Positions 33,033-41,322 of a stretch of DNA of 64,000 nt are shown here, in pieces; the stretch's first letter is position 1; every line of letters begins with the position of its first letter. The notes beneath the pieces are model-generated. The model saw nothing but the letters and a program-made list of their open reading frames with translations, had not been told where the DNA came from and did not search any database. The position numbers were made by a program, and so were the translations under genes. This DNA comes from an uncultured Selenomonadales bacterium (GTDB lineage Bacteria; Bacillota; Negativicutes; DSM-1736; Dendrosporobacteraceae): the NCBI GenBank assembly GCA_946407015.1, contig CAMJML010000006.1:116862-180861 (forward strand), written 5' to 3'.

Positions 33033-33062
33033 TTTAAAAGTCCGCTGAGCGGACTTTTAAAC
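33033..33062 (+). terminator. Intrinsic terminator of corA
   Basis: AAAAGTCCGC pairs with GCGGACTTTT across a TGA loop. Confidence 0.8.
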
Positions 33063-33301
33063 TATTTTCATGGCGGATTGAAATTTACAAATATGCAAAT
33101 TTTGCATGGATGGACGCAGGGAGAATGTAGAGTTGTGTAGAATTTTAGCAATATCTGAATAGCGCGTAAATTTTCTCTTATGAAAAGGTCGGAATGGCTG
33201 TCACTAAGAAGCCGGGGCTGGCCGGCAGTCCAAGCGGTCAAGCCAGGTGCTACCTTCATCCGATTTGCTGAAACGGCTAAAAACCAAGGCGGGTGTTCAT
33301 C

Positions 33302-35833
33302 GTGAAACCAAAAGTTCTTGTCTGGATTTTGTTATGGATTCTATTTGTCAACCCAATCTATGGTTTATCGAAAGTTAAGGCACAACATGACGGTCGTACG
33401 GAAATTCTTGTTTTGCATTCCTATAGCCCGGACTATGAATGGGCTCAGACCGAGCAGCAGGGGATAGACAGTGTGCTAAAGCCCCTGGAGAATCAAATTA
33501 AAGTGCGGATTGAGTACATGGACTCCAATCATAGTCCGGGGCTGGTGCATGGTCCGCTTTTGAAGCAGCTGTATAAAGAAAAGTATGCTCATTCAGCTTT
33601 TGCCGCCATCATTGCAACCGATAATGCGGCTCTGGAATTTTTGCGGGCCAACCGGGATGAACTTTTTCCGGGCGTTCCTGTCGTCTTTTGCGGCGTGAAC
33701 GGCTATAACGCGGTAATGATTGAAGGCTTCGGCAATATAACCGGGGTGGCGGAAGATAATGATTTCCTGGGTTTATTTGAACTCATTCTCGAGCTTCATC
33801 CCCAAACCAAGCGGATTATGATTTATGGCATTCCGGATGATCCGTCCCATATTGCCAATGTTGCCTTGATTCGTAAGCTGCTGCCCGAATTCAAGCATCC
33901 GGTTGCGGTTGAAGTCCGGGAATTTCCTAATATTGAAGCGTGCATTGCCGATATCAATCAATTGCCGCCGGACAGTATTGTTATGGGGGTAGGCAGTATG
34001 AGAACCCAGAGCGGTGAAGGCGTTAATCTGCAGCGGGCTAATGAGATCATCTCGGCGGCTGTGTCTGTGCCGGTCTATACAGGCTGGGATTTTGGCCTCA
34101 ATCATGGTGCCGTCGGCGGCTTGGTGGTGAGCGGCAAGGAACAAGGGCGGATTGGTGCCGAGATGGCATTGCGTATCATTGCCGGCGAATCGCCGGCAGC
34201 GATTGAAATTATGCAGCATATCAAGAATGTCTATATGTTTGACTACCGGCAATTAAAACGCCATGGCCTGACTGGCAGCAAATTGCCGGATGGCTCGATT
34301 ATTTTGAATTCGCCTGATTTGACCTACCGGGTCAGCCGGGAAGCGTATTGGGCCGGTGCGTTTATTCTCATTGCCCTGACGGCAACGGTGGTTATTCTAA
34401 GCGCCAATATCCGGAAACGGAAAAAAGCCGAAGCCGCTATGAAGGCGTCGGAAGAGAAGTTTTCAAAAGCTTTTCGTAATTGTGCGGATGTTGTAGGCAT
34501 CGCCCGGCTGAGTGACGGGTATTATCTGGAAGTCAGTGATGCCTTTTTTGAAACTTTTAGCTATGACCGCAAAGAAGTGATCAATCAGGCTTCGTCAGCG
34601 GCTGATCAAGCGCCTCAAGAGAATGCTTTTCCCTTATGGCTGAATGCCTCTGAGCGCAATGCGCTCTTTCAGCGCCTGGCACAGGATGGGTATTTAAAAA
34701 ATCTGGAGACCCATTGGTGTACCAAGAGCGGCGAAGTCCGGGTCGGCCTATATTCAGCCGAGGTTATTACGATTAACGGCGAACGCTGTATTGTGTATGT
34801 CTGGCATGATATCACTGAGCGTAAATGGGCTGAGCAGGAACTGAAGCGTGCGAATGAGGACCTGGAGCATAAGGTTGAGCACAGAACCCAGGAACTTTCT
34901 TCATTAAATCAAGAGCTGATTGCGATGAACGAGGAACTGCAGGCGATGAATGAAGAATTGCAGCATGAGGTTGAAGTGCGCCGGCAGATTGAAGAAAAGC
35001 TGGCTGCTGCCAATGATGAACTGAAGCAGGCCTTTGACGAACTAAAAGCCATGCAGAACCACCTGGTCCAATCGGAGAAGATGGCTGCCTTAGGCAATCT
35101 GGTTGCCGGTGTGGCCCATGAGATTAATACACCGCTGGGCGTGGGTGTGACGGCTGCTTCTCACTTAAAACAGCTGACCGACCGGTTTAAAGAGTTTTGC
35201 CAAAGCGGTGCACCGCGCCGCCAGGATCTGATTGATTATTTGCAGGACCTCCAGGAAGCTGTGACCATTACTTTGAAAAACCTCGAACGGGCAGCGAAGC
35301 TGGTCCATAGCTTTAAGCAGGTGTCGGTGGATCAGTCCAGCGAAATACGCCGTGAATTTAATATCAGCAGCTATTTAGCGGAAATTCTGCTCAGTATGCA
35401 GCCACAGCTCAAGAGAACCAAGCATACCATCCATGTCGATTGTGATGAGGCCCTGAAGATAGAAGGATATCCCGGAGCCTTTGCCCAAATTGTGACCAAT
35501 CTGGTGATGAATTCGTTGACCCATGCCTTTGACCCGGGCGAAGAAGGCCGGATTCAGATTAAAGTGGAGCGCAATAACCGGCAATTGGCCTTTACCTATT
35601 CCGATAATGGAAAAGGCATGCAGCAACATGTTTTGGCCAAGATTTTTGATCCCTTTTTTACTACCAAACGGGGGATTGGCGGTACAGGATTGGGCTTGTA
35701 TGTGGTCTATAATATTGTGACCCAGCAATTTAACGGAACGATAAAATGTGAAAGTCAGCCTGGCCAGGGAACAACCTTTCACATTCAAGTGCCAATCGGA
35801 AGGGAGGGTACAGTAGATGGAAAACTTAGATGA
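33302..35833 (+). CDS. Sensor histidine kinase with ABC-substrate-binding-like periplasmic domain and PAS
   Basis: 843 residues from GTG 33302, with AAGGCGGG upstream. A signal/TM segment (about 5-25) precedes an extracytoplasmic domain (about 35-325) of the ABC substrate-binding (PF04392-like) type, with EILVLHSYSPDYEW, ATDNAALEFLRANRDELFPG and VPVYTGWDFGL. A second TM (about 345-367) leads to a PAS domain (about 380-515) and a glutamate-rich coiled coil (about 515-605, repeats of ELQAMNEEL). HisKA (GVAHEINTPLGVG) and HATPase (DNGKGMQ, GGTGLGLYVVYNI) follow. It overlaps the HD-GYP response-regulator gene by 17 bases, so the two are a pair. The ligand is unknown. Confidence 0.9.
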   Translation: MKPKVLVWILLWILFVNPIYGLSKVKAQHDGRTEILVLHSYSPDYEWAQTEQQGIDSVLKPLENQIKVRIEYMDSNHSPGLVHGPLLKQLYKEKYAHSAFAAIIATDNAALEFLRANRDELFPGVPVVFCGVNGYNAVMIEGFGNITGVAEDNDFLGLFELILELHPQTKRIMIYGIPDDPSHIANVALIRKLLPEFKHPVAVEVREFPNIEACIADINQLPPDSIVMGVGSMRTQSGEGVNLQRANEIISAAVSVPVYTGWDFGLNHGAVGGLVVSGKEQGRIGAEMALRIIAGESPAAIEIMQHIKNVYMFDYRQLKRHGLTGSKLPDGSIILNSPDLTYRVSREAYWAGAFILIALTATVVILSANIRKRKKAEAAMKASEEKFSKAFRNCADVVGIARLSDGYYLEVSDAFFETFSYDRKEVINQASSAADQAPQENAFPLWLNASERNALFQRLAQDGYLKNLETHWCTKSGEVRVGLYSAEVITINGERCIVYVWHDITERKWAEQELKRANEDLEHKVEHRTQELSSLNQELIAMNEELQAMNEELQHEVEVRRQIEEKLAAANDELKQAFDELKAMQNHLVQSEKMAALGNLVAGVAHEINTPLGVGVTAASHLKQLTDRFKEFCQSGAPRRQDLIDYLQDLQEAVTITLKNLERAAKLVHSFKQVSVDQSSEIRREFNISSYLAEILLSMQPQLKRTKHTIHVDCDEALKIEGYPGAFAQIVTNLVMNSLTHAFDPGEEGRIQIKVERNNRQLAFTYSDNGKGMQQHVLAKIFDPFFTTKRGIGGTGLGLYVVYNIVTQQFNGTIKCESQPGQGTTFHIQVPIGREGTVDGKLR

Positions 35834-37385
35834 ATTCCTATTTGCGGAGGATCAGGCCAGCTTTCATGTTAACACAACAAGTCCAATGCCTGCGGGCGGA
35901 AAGCCAGCCTGGAAAGTCCTTATTGTCGATGATGAAGAAGATGTCCATCATGTTACCCGAATGACCCTTAAAAGATTGTTCTTTGATGGCCGCAGTGTGG
36001 CTTTCTTCAGTGCCAGTTCGGCCGCGCAAGCCAAAGAAATCTTGCAAGTTCATCCCGATATTGCCGTGATGCTGCTGGATGTTGTGATGGAAGACGAAAA
36101 TGCCGGCCTAGCCTTGGTTCACTATGTGCGTAAAGAGCTGGAAAATGCCATGGTCCGGATCATTCTCAGGACCGGCCATCCCGGCCAGGCCCCGGAAGAA
36201 AGCGTTACCATTGAATATGATATTAATGACTATCGGGAAAAAACCGAACTGACGACGCAGCGGTTGATTACAGCCGTGGTGACTGCCCTGCGTTCTTACC
36301 GGGATTTGCAAACCATTGATGAAAACCGGCGGGATTTAAAACAAGTGATCCTGTCGTCAACTCAAGTTTTCCGGTTGCAGTCGATCAAGAGTTTTGCCAC
36401 CGAAGTCTTGCAGCAGCTGAGTACCTTAGCCTGTATTCAGCCAGGCTGTACGGGAATCCCATTATCCGGGTTTGTGGCTGAACGGAAATGTGGTGAAGGT
36501 TTTGTCAGCCATGCGGCTATCGGCCGTTTTCAGCCATTGACAGGTCAATGGCTGGCCGGTCAAATTCCAGCAAACCTGGAACAAATGATTGAGGAGACTT
36601 GCCGGGAAGAGCGCTGTATTTATCAGGATGACTGCATCATCCTGTACTGCCATAGCCGGTTAGGACCGGAAAACATCATTTATTTAGAAGGTTTTGCCGG
36701 GCTGAGCACTTGGTCACAAGATTTGCTGGAAATGTTCAGGCTGAATGTTTCAGTGGCTTGCGATAATATTTATTTAAATCAGGATATTGAAGCAACCCAG
36801 CGGGAATGCATCCTGACTTTGGGTGAAATTGCTGAATCCCGGTCCCCGGAAACAGGCAACCATGTCAAGCGGGTTGGCGAAATTGCCCGCATTCTGGCAC
36901 TGCGTTACGGCTTGTCGGAGTATGAAGCCGAGCTGATTAAGATTGCTGCTTCCATGCATGACTTGGGCAAATTGGCCATTCAGGATGCGATCCTCAATAA
37001 ACCGGGAGTCTTAACCTGTGAAGAGTTTGAACTTATGAAAAATCATTCCGAGCTTGGGTATGAGATGTTAAGATCTTCGAAACGGACGCTGTTTCAAACG
37101 GCTGCCTTGATTGCGAGGGAGCATCATGAAAACTATGATGGTACGGGTTACCCGCGCGGTTTGAAAGCAGATGAAATCAATATTTATAGCCGGATTGTCG
37201 CTTTAGCCGACGTGTTTGATGCCCTGGGAACCAAAAGGGTGTATAAGGCGGCTTGGTCCAAAGAGCAGATCATCGATTATTTGTTAGAGCAAAAAGGCAA
37301 GAAATTTGATCCCCAATTGGTAGAATTGTTTTTTGAACATAATGAAGAAATTTTTGCGGTCCGTGAAAATTTCCCTGATGAATAG
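35817..37385 (+). CDS. Response regulator with REC, DUF3369 and HD-GYP domains
   Basis: 522 residues. REC domain (about 32-155) with IVDDEEDVHH and the phospho-acceptor Asp in VMLLDVVMEDE. A DUF3369-like linker (about 165-320) includes NDYREKTELTTQRLITAVVTALRSYRD. The HD-GYP domain (about 330-500) has ASMHDLGKLAI, REHHENYDGTGYPRGL and VALADVFDAL. HD-GYP enzymes hydrolyse cyclic di-GMP, and all metal ligands appear present. It is translationally coupled to the upstream sensor kinase, giving a ligand-to-c-di-GMP circuit. Confidence 0.92.
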   Translation: MENLDEFLFAEDQASFHVNTTSPMPAGGKPAWKVLIVDDEEDVHHVTRMTLKRLFFDGRSVAFFSASSAAQAKEILQVHPDIAVMLLDVVMEDENAGLALVHYVRKELENAMVRIILRTGHPGQAPEESVTIEYDINDYREKTELTTQRLITAVVTALRSYRDLQTIDENRRDLKQVILSSTQVFRLQSIKSFATEVLQQLSTLACIQPGCTGIPLSGFVAERKCGEGFVSHAAIGRFQPLTGQWLAGQIPANLEQMIEETCREERCIYQDDCIILYCHSRLGPENIIYLEGFAGLSTWSQDLLEMFRLNVSVACDNIYLNQDIEATQRECILTLGEIAESRSPETGNHVKRVGEIARILALRYGLSEYEAELIKIAASMHDLGKLAIQDAILNKPGVLTCEEFELMKNHSELGYEMLRSSKRTLFQTAALIAREHHENYDGTGYPRGLKADEINIYSRIVALADVFDALGTKRVYKAAWSKEQIIDYLLEQKGKKFDPQLVELFFEHNEEIFAVRENFPDE

Positions 37386-37393
37386 AGAAAAAT

Positions 37394-37433
37394 AAAAGCA
37401 AAGGAACAGCGGCTTGCTGTTCCTTTGCTTTTA
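37394..37433. terminator. Bidirectional terminator whose arm includes the lipoprotein stop codon
   Basis: AAAAGCAAAGGAACAGC pairs with GCTGTTCCTTTGCTTTT across a 5-base loop. Confidence 0.85.
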
Positions 37434-38279
37434 TTTTACCCGTAAGGCATCATAGGTTTTGGCGGCTAATTTGGCCAGGAAATCACTAGCGTAATCCGGG
37501 GATTGCTCGGTCTTGGAAAAGGCGCTGATCAGAATCTGGTCTTTGCCGTCATCGACAATGCCGACATCGTTTAGAACACCGTCAGGCAGTTGGCCGACTT
37601 TATGCATCACTTTGTTATCTTGCATATGTCGGGGGATTTCCTCTTTGTAAATGGTTTTGGCCAGCTCTTCTTTAAGGATGGCCGACATTTCTTTGCCCAA
37701 ATATTGCTCCTTATAGATGGTCTCCATAATGACCGCCATCTCATAGGGTGTAGTTACACTGTGATAGCCATATTGCTCAAAGGCGGCGTCACTGTGAATC
37801 CGGGTTTTGGTTAAGCCTAAATCTTGTAAAACCTGGGTCAAAGCCGTTGGTTTGCGTTGTTCAATTTCGGTCAGCAATTCATAGAAAGCCGGATTATCGC
37901 TAATCACCATCATCTTTTTGATGAGCTGATCATACTCGTGTTTTTTATCGACCGGTACTTCCGGGTACATATATTTGTAGACTGCCAAGGCTACAACGAG
38001 CTTATGGGTTGAGGCTGTCGCAAAAACTTCATCGGCATTGTAGCGGATGAGCTGTCCGGTTTTGAGGTTTTTGCCATAGAGCCCGGTTTTGCCGGAAAAA
38101 CTTTTGGCGTACCGCACGACCTCATCAACCTCAGGATTGGTGGCCGCAGAAGGAGCAGGAGCCGGCTGGGCAGGTGCCTGCTGCTCGGCTGGGGCCGGAG
38201 TCTGCTTTTTGACTGGAGCCTGCGTGCAGGCTGTACAGGTAAACAGAATGAGAAAGAACGCTGCCAATGCTTTTTTCAG
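37431..38279 (-). CDS. Class A beta-lactamase-like serine hydrolase lipoprotein
   Basis: 282 residues if translation begins at CTG 38279. That start gives a lysine-led lipoprotein signal (MKKALAAFFLILFTCTAC) with AAGGAG nine bases upstream; the in-frame TTG at 38267 would lose the lysines and has poor spacing. After a Pro/Ala/Gln linker (about 25-45) comes the class A fold. It has the SxxK motif STHK (S about 90), SDN in MMVISDNPAFYE, and KVG in place of KTG. It lacks a clear class A Glu166 loop, so it may be a peptidase or esterase rather than a true beta-lactamase. Confidence 0.8.
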   Translation of the reverse strand: MKKALAAFFLILFTCTACTQAPVKKQTPAPAEQQAPAQPAPAPSAATNPEVDEVVRYAKSFSGKTGLYGKNLKTGQLIRYNADEVFATASTHKLVVALAVYKYMYPEVPVDKKHEYDQLIKKMMVISDNPAFYELLTEIEQRKPTALTQVLQDLGLTKTRIHSDAAFEQYGYHSVTTPYEMAVIMETIYKEQYLGKEMSAILKEELAKTIYKEEIPRHMQDNKVMHKVGQLPDGVLNDVGIVDDGKDQILISAFSKTEQSPDYASDFLAKLAAKTYDALRVK

Positions 38280-38458
38280 TAGAAACCACTCCTTGTGAAG
38301 AATTGTGTGCCTAATGATAGTTTAGCCTGTGGTTCATGACTTTATCCGGGAAACAAGCCGAAGCAAACAAGTGAAAAAGCCAAAAAGCCATACATACCGG
38401 TCCGGCTCCTTTCATATGGTGTAATATCTGTGATTTTGGGCAAAAGAAGGGATGGCCG

Positions 38459-39703
38459 GTGAAAAGACAAAATTGGGGTATGGTGCTGGTTGTTTTTGTT
38501 TTCGTATTTTTTGCACAAGCTGTTGGACACGCGGGCAGCAGCACAGCCATTGTGATTAATCTTCCCAGCCGGACGCTGGAGTATTATGTGGAGGGCGTGC
38601 TGACCAGAGAATACCCGGTTGCCATTGGGAAAACTTCGACTCCATCACCACTCGGGACTTACTGGATTACGGATAAAATGATCAATCCCCCATGGTATCC
38701 GCCGGGTAAAAAGAAGGTTATTCCTTCCGGACCCAACAATCCATTGGGGTACCGCTGGATGGGCTTTTTACCCACCTATGGCATTCATGGGACTAATGAG
38801 CCCTGGTCGATTGGCCAGGTGGTATCCAATGGCTGTATCCGGCTGCGCGAAGAGGCGGTTGAGGACCTTTATGAGCTGGTTGGTGAAGGGACTCCGGTTC
38901 AAATCACCTATCAGCGTTTTAAACTGAGAGTGGATCCGGCCGGCTTTGCCTCGATTGGCATTTACCCCGATGTTTATGGTCTGCAAACCCTGACTTTGGC
39001 TGAGGTTAAAAGTCAATTGCAAGCCGCCGGTTTAGCTGGGATGGTCGAAGATGGCTGGCTGCAGCAGTTGATTGACGAGATTCCCGACCGGCAGGTGACT
39101 TTCGCCCGGGTTCATAAACTGATGGTGAATGGCAGCATCCTGCCGCAATATGCCATTACCATCGATGATGGAAAATATGTTCCGGTTGCGGCCCTTGCCA
39201 ATGCTTTGCACATTCAGTTAACCTGGGACAGCAAGCGCCAGCTGGTTGTCGGCCGACATCAGGCTGTCGCCGGCGTGAAAAGGGGGCAAACGGTGTATGT
39301 ACCCGCCAGGCAGGTGCCGAACCTGCTGGGGGGAAGGCAACAGTGGGTGGAAAGTGAAAATTGCTTAATTATACAAATCCCGGTTCTGAAAATTGACAAT
39401 CAGGTCATCAGTGCTGAGGTGCGCGTTTCACGCCGGCAAAAGCTTGTCCCGGTGCTGGCGGTCGCGCAAGCCTTACAACAAAAGATTACCTGGGATGAGA
39501 AGAACGGAATTGTCCACAATGCCATTCGCAATTTGCCGGTACAGGTCTTAGGGGGAGAGCCGTATATCGATGCGGACCGGATTGGCGAGTTTTTTCCGGC
39601 CGGTGTCGTCTGGGATGATACCGCGCAGAGCTTAACGCTTACCGAGCCGTCCTATCCGATGGATTATTCGATGTATCTTGATCAGATGGGGGAATTTTTT
39701 TAA
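38459..39703 (+). CDS. Secreted L,D-transpeptidase with copper-amine-oxidase-like stalk domains
   Basis: 414 residues from GTG 38459. A signal peptide (about 1-25) is followed by a YkuD domain (about 28-155) with [17 protein letters not shown] and catalytic [20 protein letters not shown]. The C-terminal 200 residues contain two repeated beta domains (around [18 protein letters not shown] and [19 protein letters not shown]) of the stalk-domain type that often bind cell wall. It crosslinks peptidoglycan or attaches proteins to it. Its promoter region lies between the divergent lipoprotein gene and this gene. Confidence 0.9.
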   Translation: MKRQNWGMVLVVFVFVFFAQAVGHAGSSTAIVINLPSRTLEYYVEGVLTREYPVAIGKTSTPSPLGTYWITDKMINPPWYPPGKKKVIPSGPNNPLGYRWMGFLPTYGIHGTNEPWSIGQVVSNGCIRLREEAVEDLYELVGEGTPVQITYQRFKLRVDPAGFASIGIYPDVYGLQTLTLAEVKSQLQAAGLAGMVEDGWLQQLIDEIPDRQVTFARVHKLMVNGSILPQYAITIDDGKYVPVAALANALHIQLTWDSKRQLVVGRHQAVAGVKRGQTVYVPARQVPNLLGGRQQWVESENCLIIQIPVLKIDNQVISAEVRVSRRQKLVPVLAVAQALQQKITWDEKNGIVHNAIRNLPVQVLGGEPYIDADRIGEFFPAGVVWDDTAQSLTLTEPSYPMDYSMYLDQMGEFF

Positions 39704-39776
39704 TGACCGTGCCGTGATAAAATGTCAGTCCCTATGGTATAATATGGAGGACTACATAGAAACGAGGGATTTAGCG

Positions 39777-40208
39777 ATGAAGAAAGCAATTATTGAGATG
39801 GATCACGGCACTGTGACAATTGAACTGTTTGAAAAAGAAGCGCCTAAAACGGTGGCGAATTTTGAGAAACTGATCAAAGAAGGTTTTTATGACGGGCTGA
39901 ATTTCCACCGCGTTATTCCGGGCTTTGTTGCTCAAGGCGGTTGCCCGCAAGGGACCGGAGCCGGCGGTCCTGGCTATACCATTCCTTGCGAAACCAAGGG
40001 CAATCCACGTGTGCATGAAAGAGGCGCGCTTTCCATGGCTCATCGCGGCCCTAATACCGGTGGCAGTCAGTTCTTTATCGTTTATGAGCCACAGCCTCAT
40101 TTGGATGGCGTCCATACGGTGTTTGGCAAAGTGATTGACGGCATGGATGTTGTCGATAAAATTAAGCCTGGCGATAAAATGAACAAGGTGACAATTGTAG
40201 AAGAGTAA
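39777..40208 (+). CDS. Cyclophilin-type peptidyl-prolyl cis-trans isomerase
   Basis: 143 residues from ATG 39777, with GAGGGA upstream. It is a compact cytoplasmic cyclophilin: [25 protein letters not shown] holds the active-site Arg and Phe, followed by [15 protein letters not shown]. No signal peptide. It catalyses proline isomerisation during folding. Confidence 0.94.
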   Translation: MKKAIIEMDHGTVTIELFEKEAPKTVANFEKLIKEGFYDGLNFHRVIPGFVAQGGCPQGTGAGGPGYTIPCETKGNPRVHERGALSMAHRGPNTGGSQFFIVYEPQPHLDGVHTVFGKVIDGMDVVDKIKPGDKMNKVTIVEE

Positions 40209-40281
40209 GAGTATAATGGGGGATGGGGAACACCAAGCGGTGAAATCCATCCCCCTTGCGTTACCTGAGGGAGTTTTCAAC

Positions 40282-41046
40282 ATGGAGAATCTAAGTTTTG
40301 ACATGATTGCTTTTTTAATGGCAGCCGGTTTTATTGCCTGTTTTATTGATTCTGTGGTTGGCGGAGGCGGTCTTATTTCAGTTCCGGCCTTGATGCTGAC
40401 CGGCCTTCCTCCAGTCGTAGTGCTGGGTACCAATAAAATGGCTTCCGTGATGGGCAGCTTTACCAGTGTGATGTCTTTTCTGCGGTCCGGCAAAGTGGAT
40501 CGTGAACTTATCAAATATTTATTTCCGTTATCGGTGCTGGGGTCGGCCTTAGGGGTTTATACCGTGCAATTCATTCCACCGCATTTTCTTAAACCGCTGG
40601 TCATTGTGCTGCTGGTACTGGTCACCCTTTATAGCTTGCTGCGTAAAAACTGGGGCGAAACCTCCACATATACCGGCTTGACCGATAAAACAGTCTGGCT
40701 GAGCGGCATCATTGCCTTTGTCTTGGGTTTTTATGACGGCTTTTTCGGTCCGGGGACCGGATCCTTCCTATTATTTGCCTTTTTGCTGGTGGGCTTTGAT
40801 TTTGTCACCGCTTCCGGCAATGCCCGCGCTTTAAACTTTGGCAGTAATATTGCCGCCGTGATCGTCTTTGGCCTAATGGGTTCAATTAATTATTATTATG
40901 CGATCCCGATGGGCTTCGGTATGATCATTGGAGCCTTGGCTGGCACGAGAATGGCTATTACCAAAGGCGCGACCTATGTCCGTCCTTTGTTCATTTCGGT
41001 TTCGGCACTGCTCATTGGCAAGCAGCTCTGGGATATTATGCACTAA
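40282..41046 (+). CDS. TSUP-family (TauE/SafE) anion permease
   Basis: 254 residues from ATG 40282, with TGAGGGAG upstream. About seven or eight transmembrane segments. The TSUP repeats show as FIDSVVGGGGLISVPALMLTG in the N-half and FYDGFFGPGTGSFLLFAF in the C-half. Members move sulfite, sulfonates, thiosulfate or organosulfur anions; the substrate is not evident. It lies 73 bases after the cyclophilin gene. Confidence 0.9.
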   Translation: MENLSFDMIAFLMAAGFIACFIDSVVGGGGLISVPALMLTGLPPVVVLGTNKMASVMGSFTSVMSFLRSGKVDRELIKYLFPLSVLGSALGVYTVQFIPPHFLKPLVIVLLVLVTLYSLLRKNWGETSTYTGLTDKTVWLSGIIAFVLGFYDGFFGPGTGSFLLFAFLLVGFDFVTASGNARALNFGSNIAAVIVFGLMGSINYYYAIPMGFGMIIGALAGTRMAITKGATYVRPLFISVSALLIGKQLWDIMH

Positions 41047-41087
41047 TCCGGGGTGGTTTGCTGACCAATCGGATCGCATAAAAAAAT

Positions 41088-41150
41088 GAAGACCGTTACC
41101 TTTCGGCAGAGTCTTGAATAGACTAGGCTAGAGAGGTGGACGGTCTTTTT
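41088..41150 (+). terminator. Branched terminator structure after the TSUP gene
   Basis: AAGACCGT...ACCT pairs with AGGT...ACGGTCTT, enclosing an inner AGTCT/AGACT hairpin, followed by TTTTTATTTT. The large internal structure is unusual for a simple terminator. Confidence 0.6.
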
Positions 41151-41322
41151 ATTTTACCAATATGTGACAATCTTTTTGCTTAATATTTTGCTTGGATGGG
41201 CTAAATCGCTTCCTTGTTTAATACATTATATTGAGCAATACATATTCGCGCCTCCTTATCGAGACATAAACGGCGGGTTTTTTCGCCATAGGGTTCACCA
41301 AAATCTAAGGGAGAGTGATTAA

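Noticed and set aside
33196..33285. Cobalamin riboswitch
   Set aside because: Only the 3' AAGCCAGG...TACC-like block fits; the central conserved blocks are not found.
39771..40514. 247-codon ORF opposite the cyclophilin and TSUP genes
   Set aside because: Spans two well-supported sense genes and their gap, with no domain pattern.
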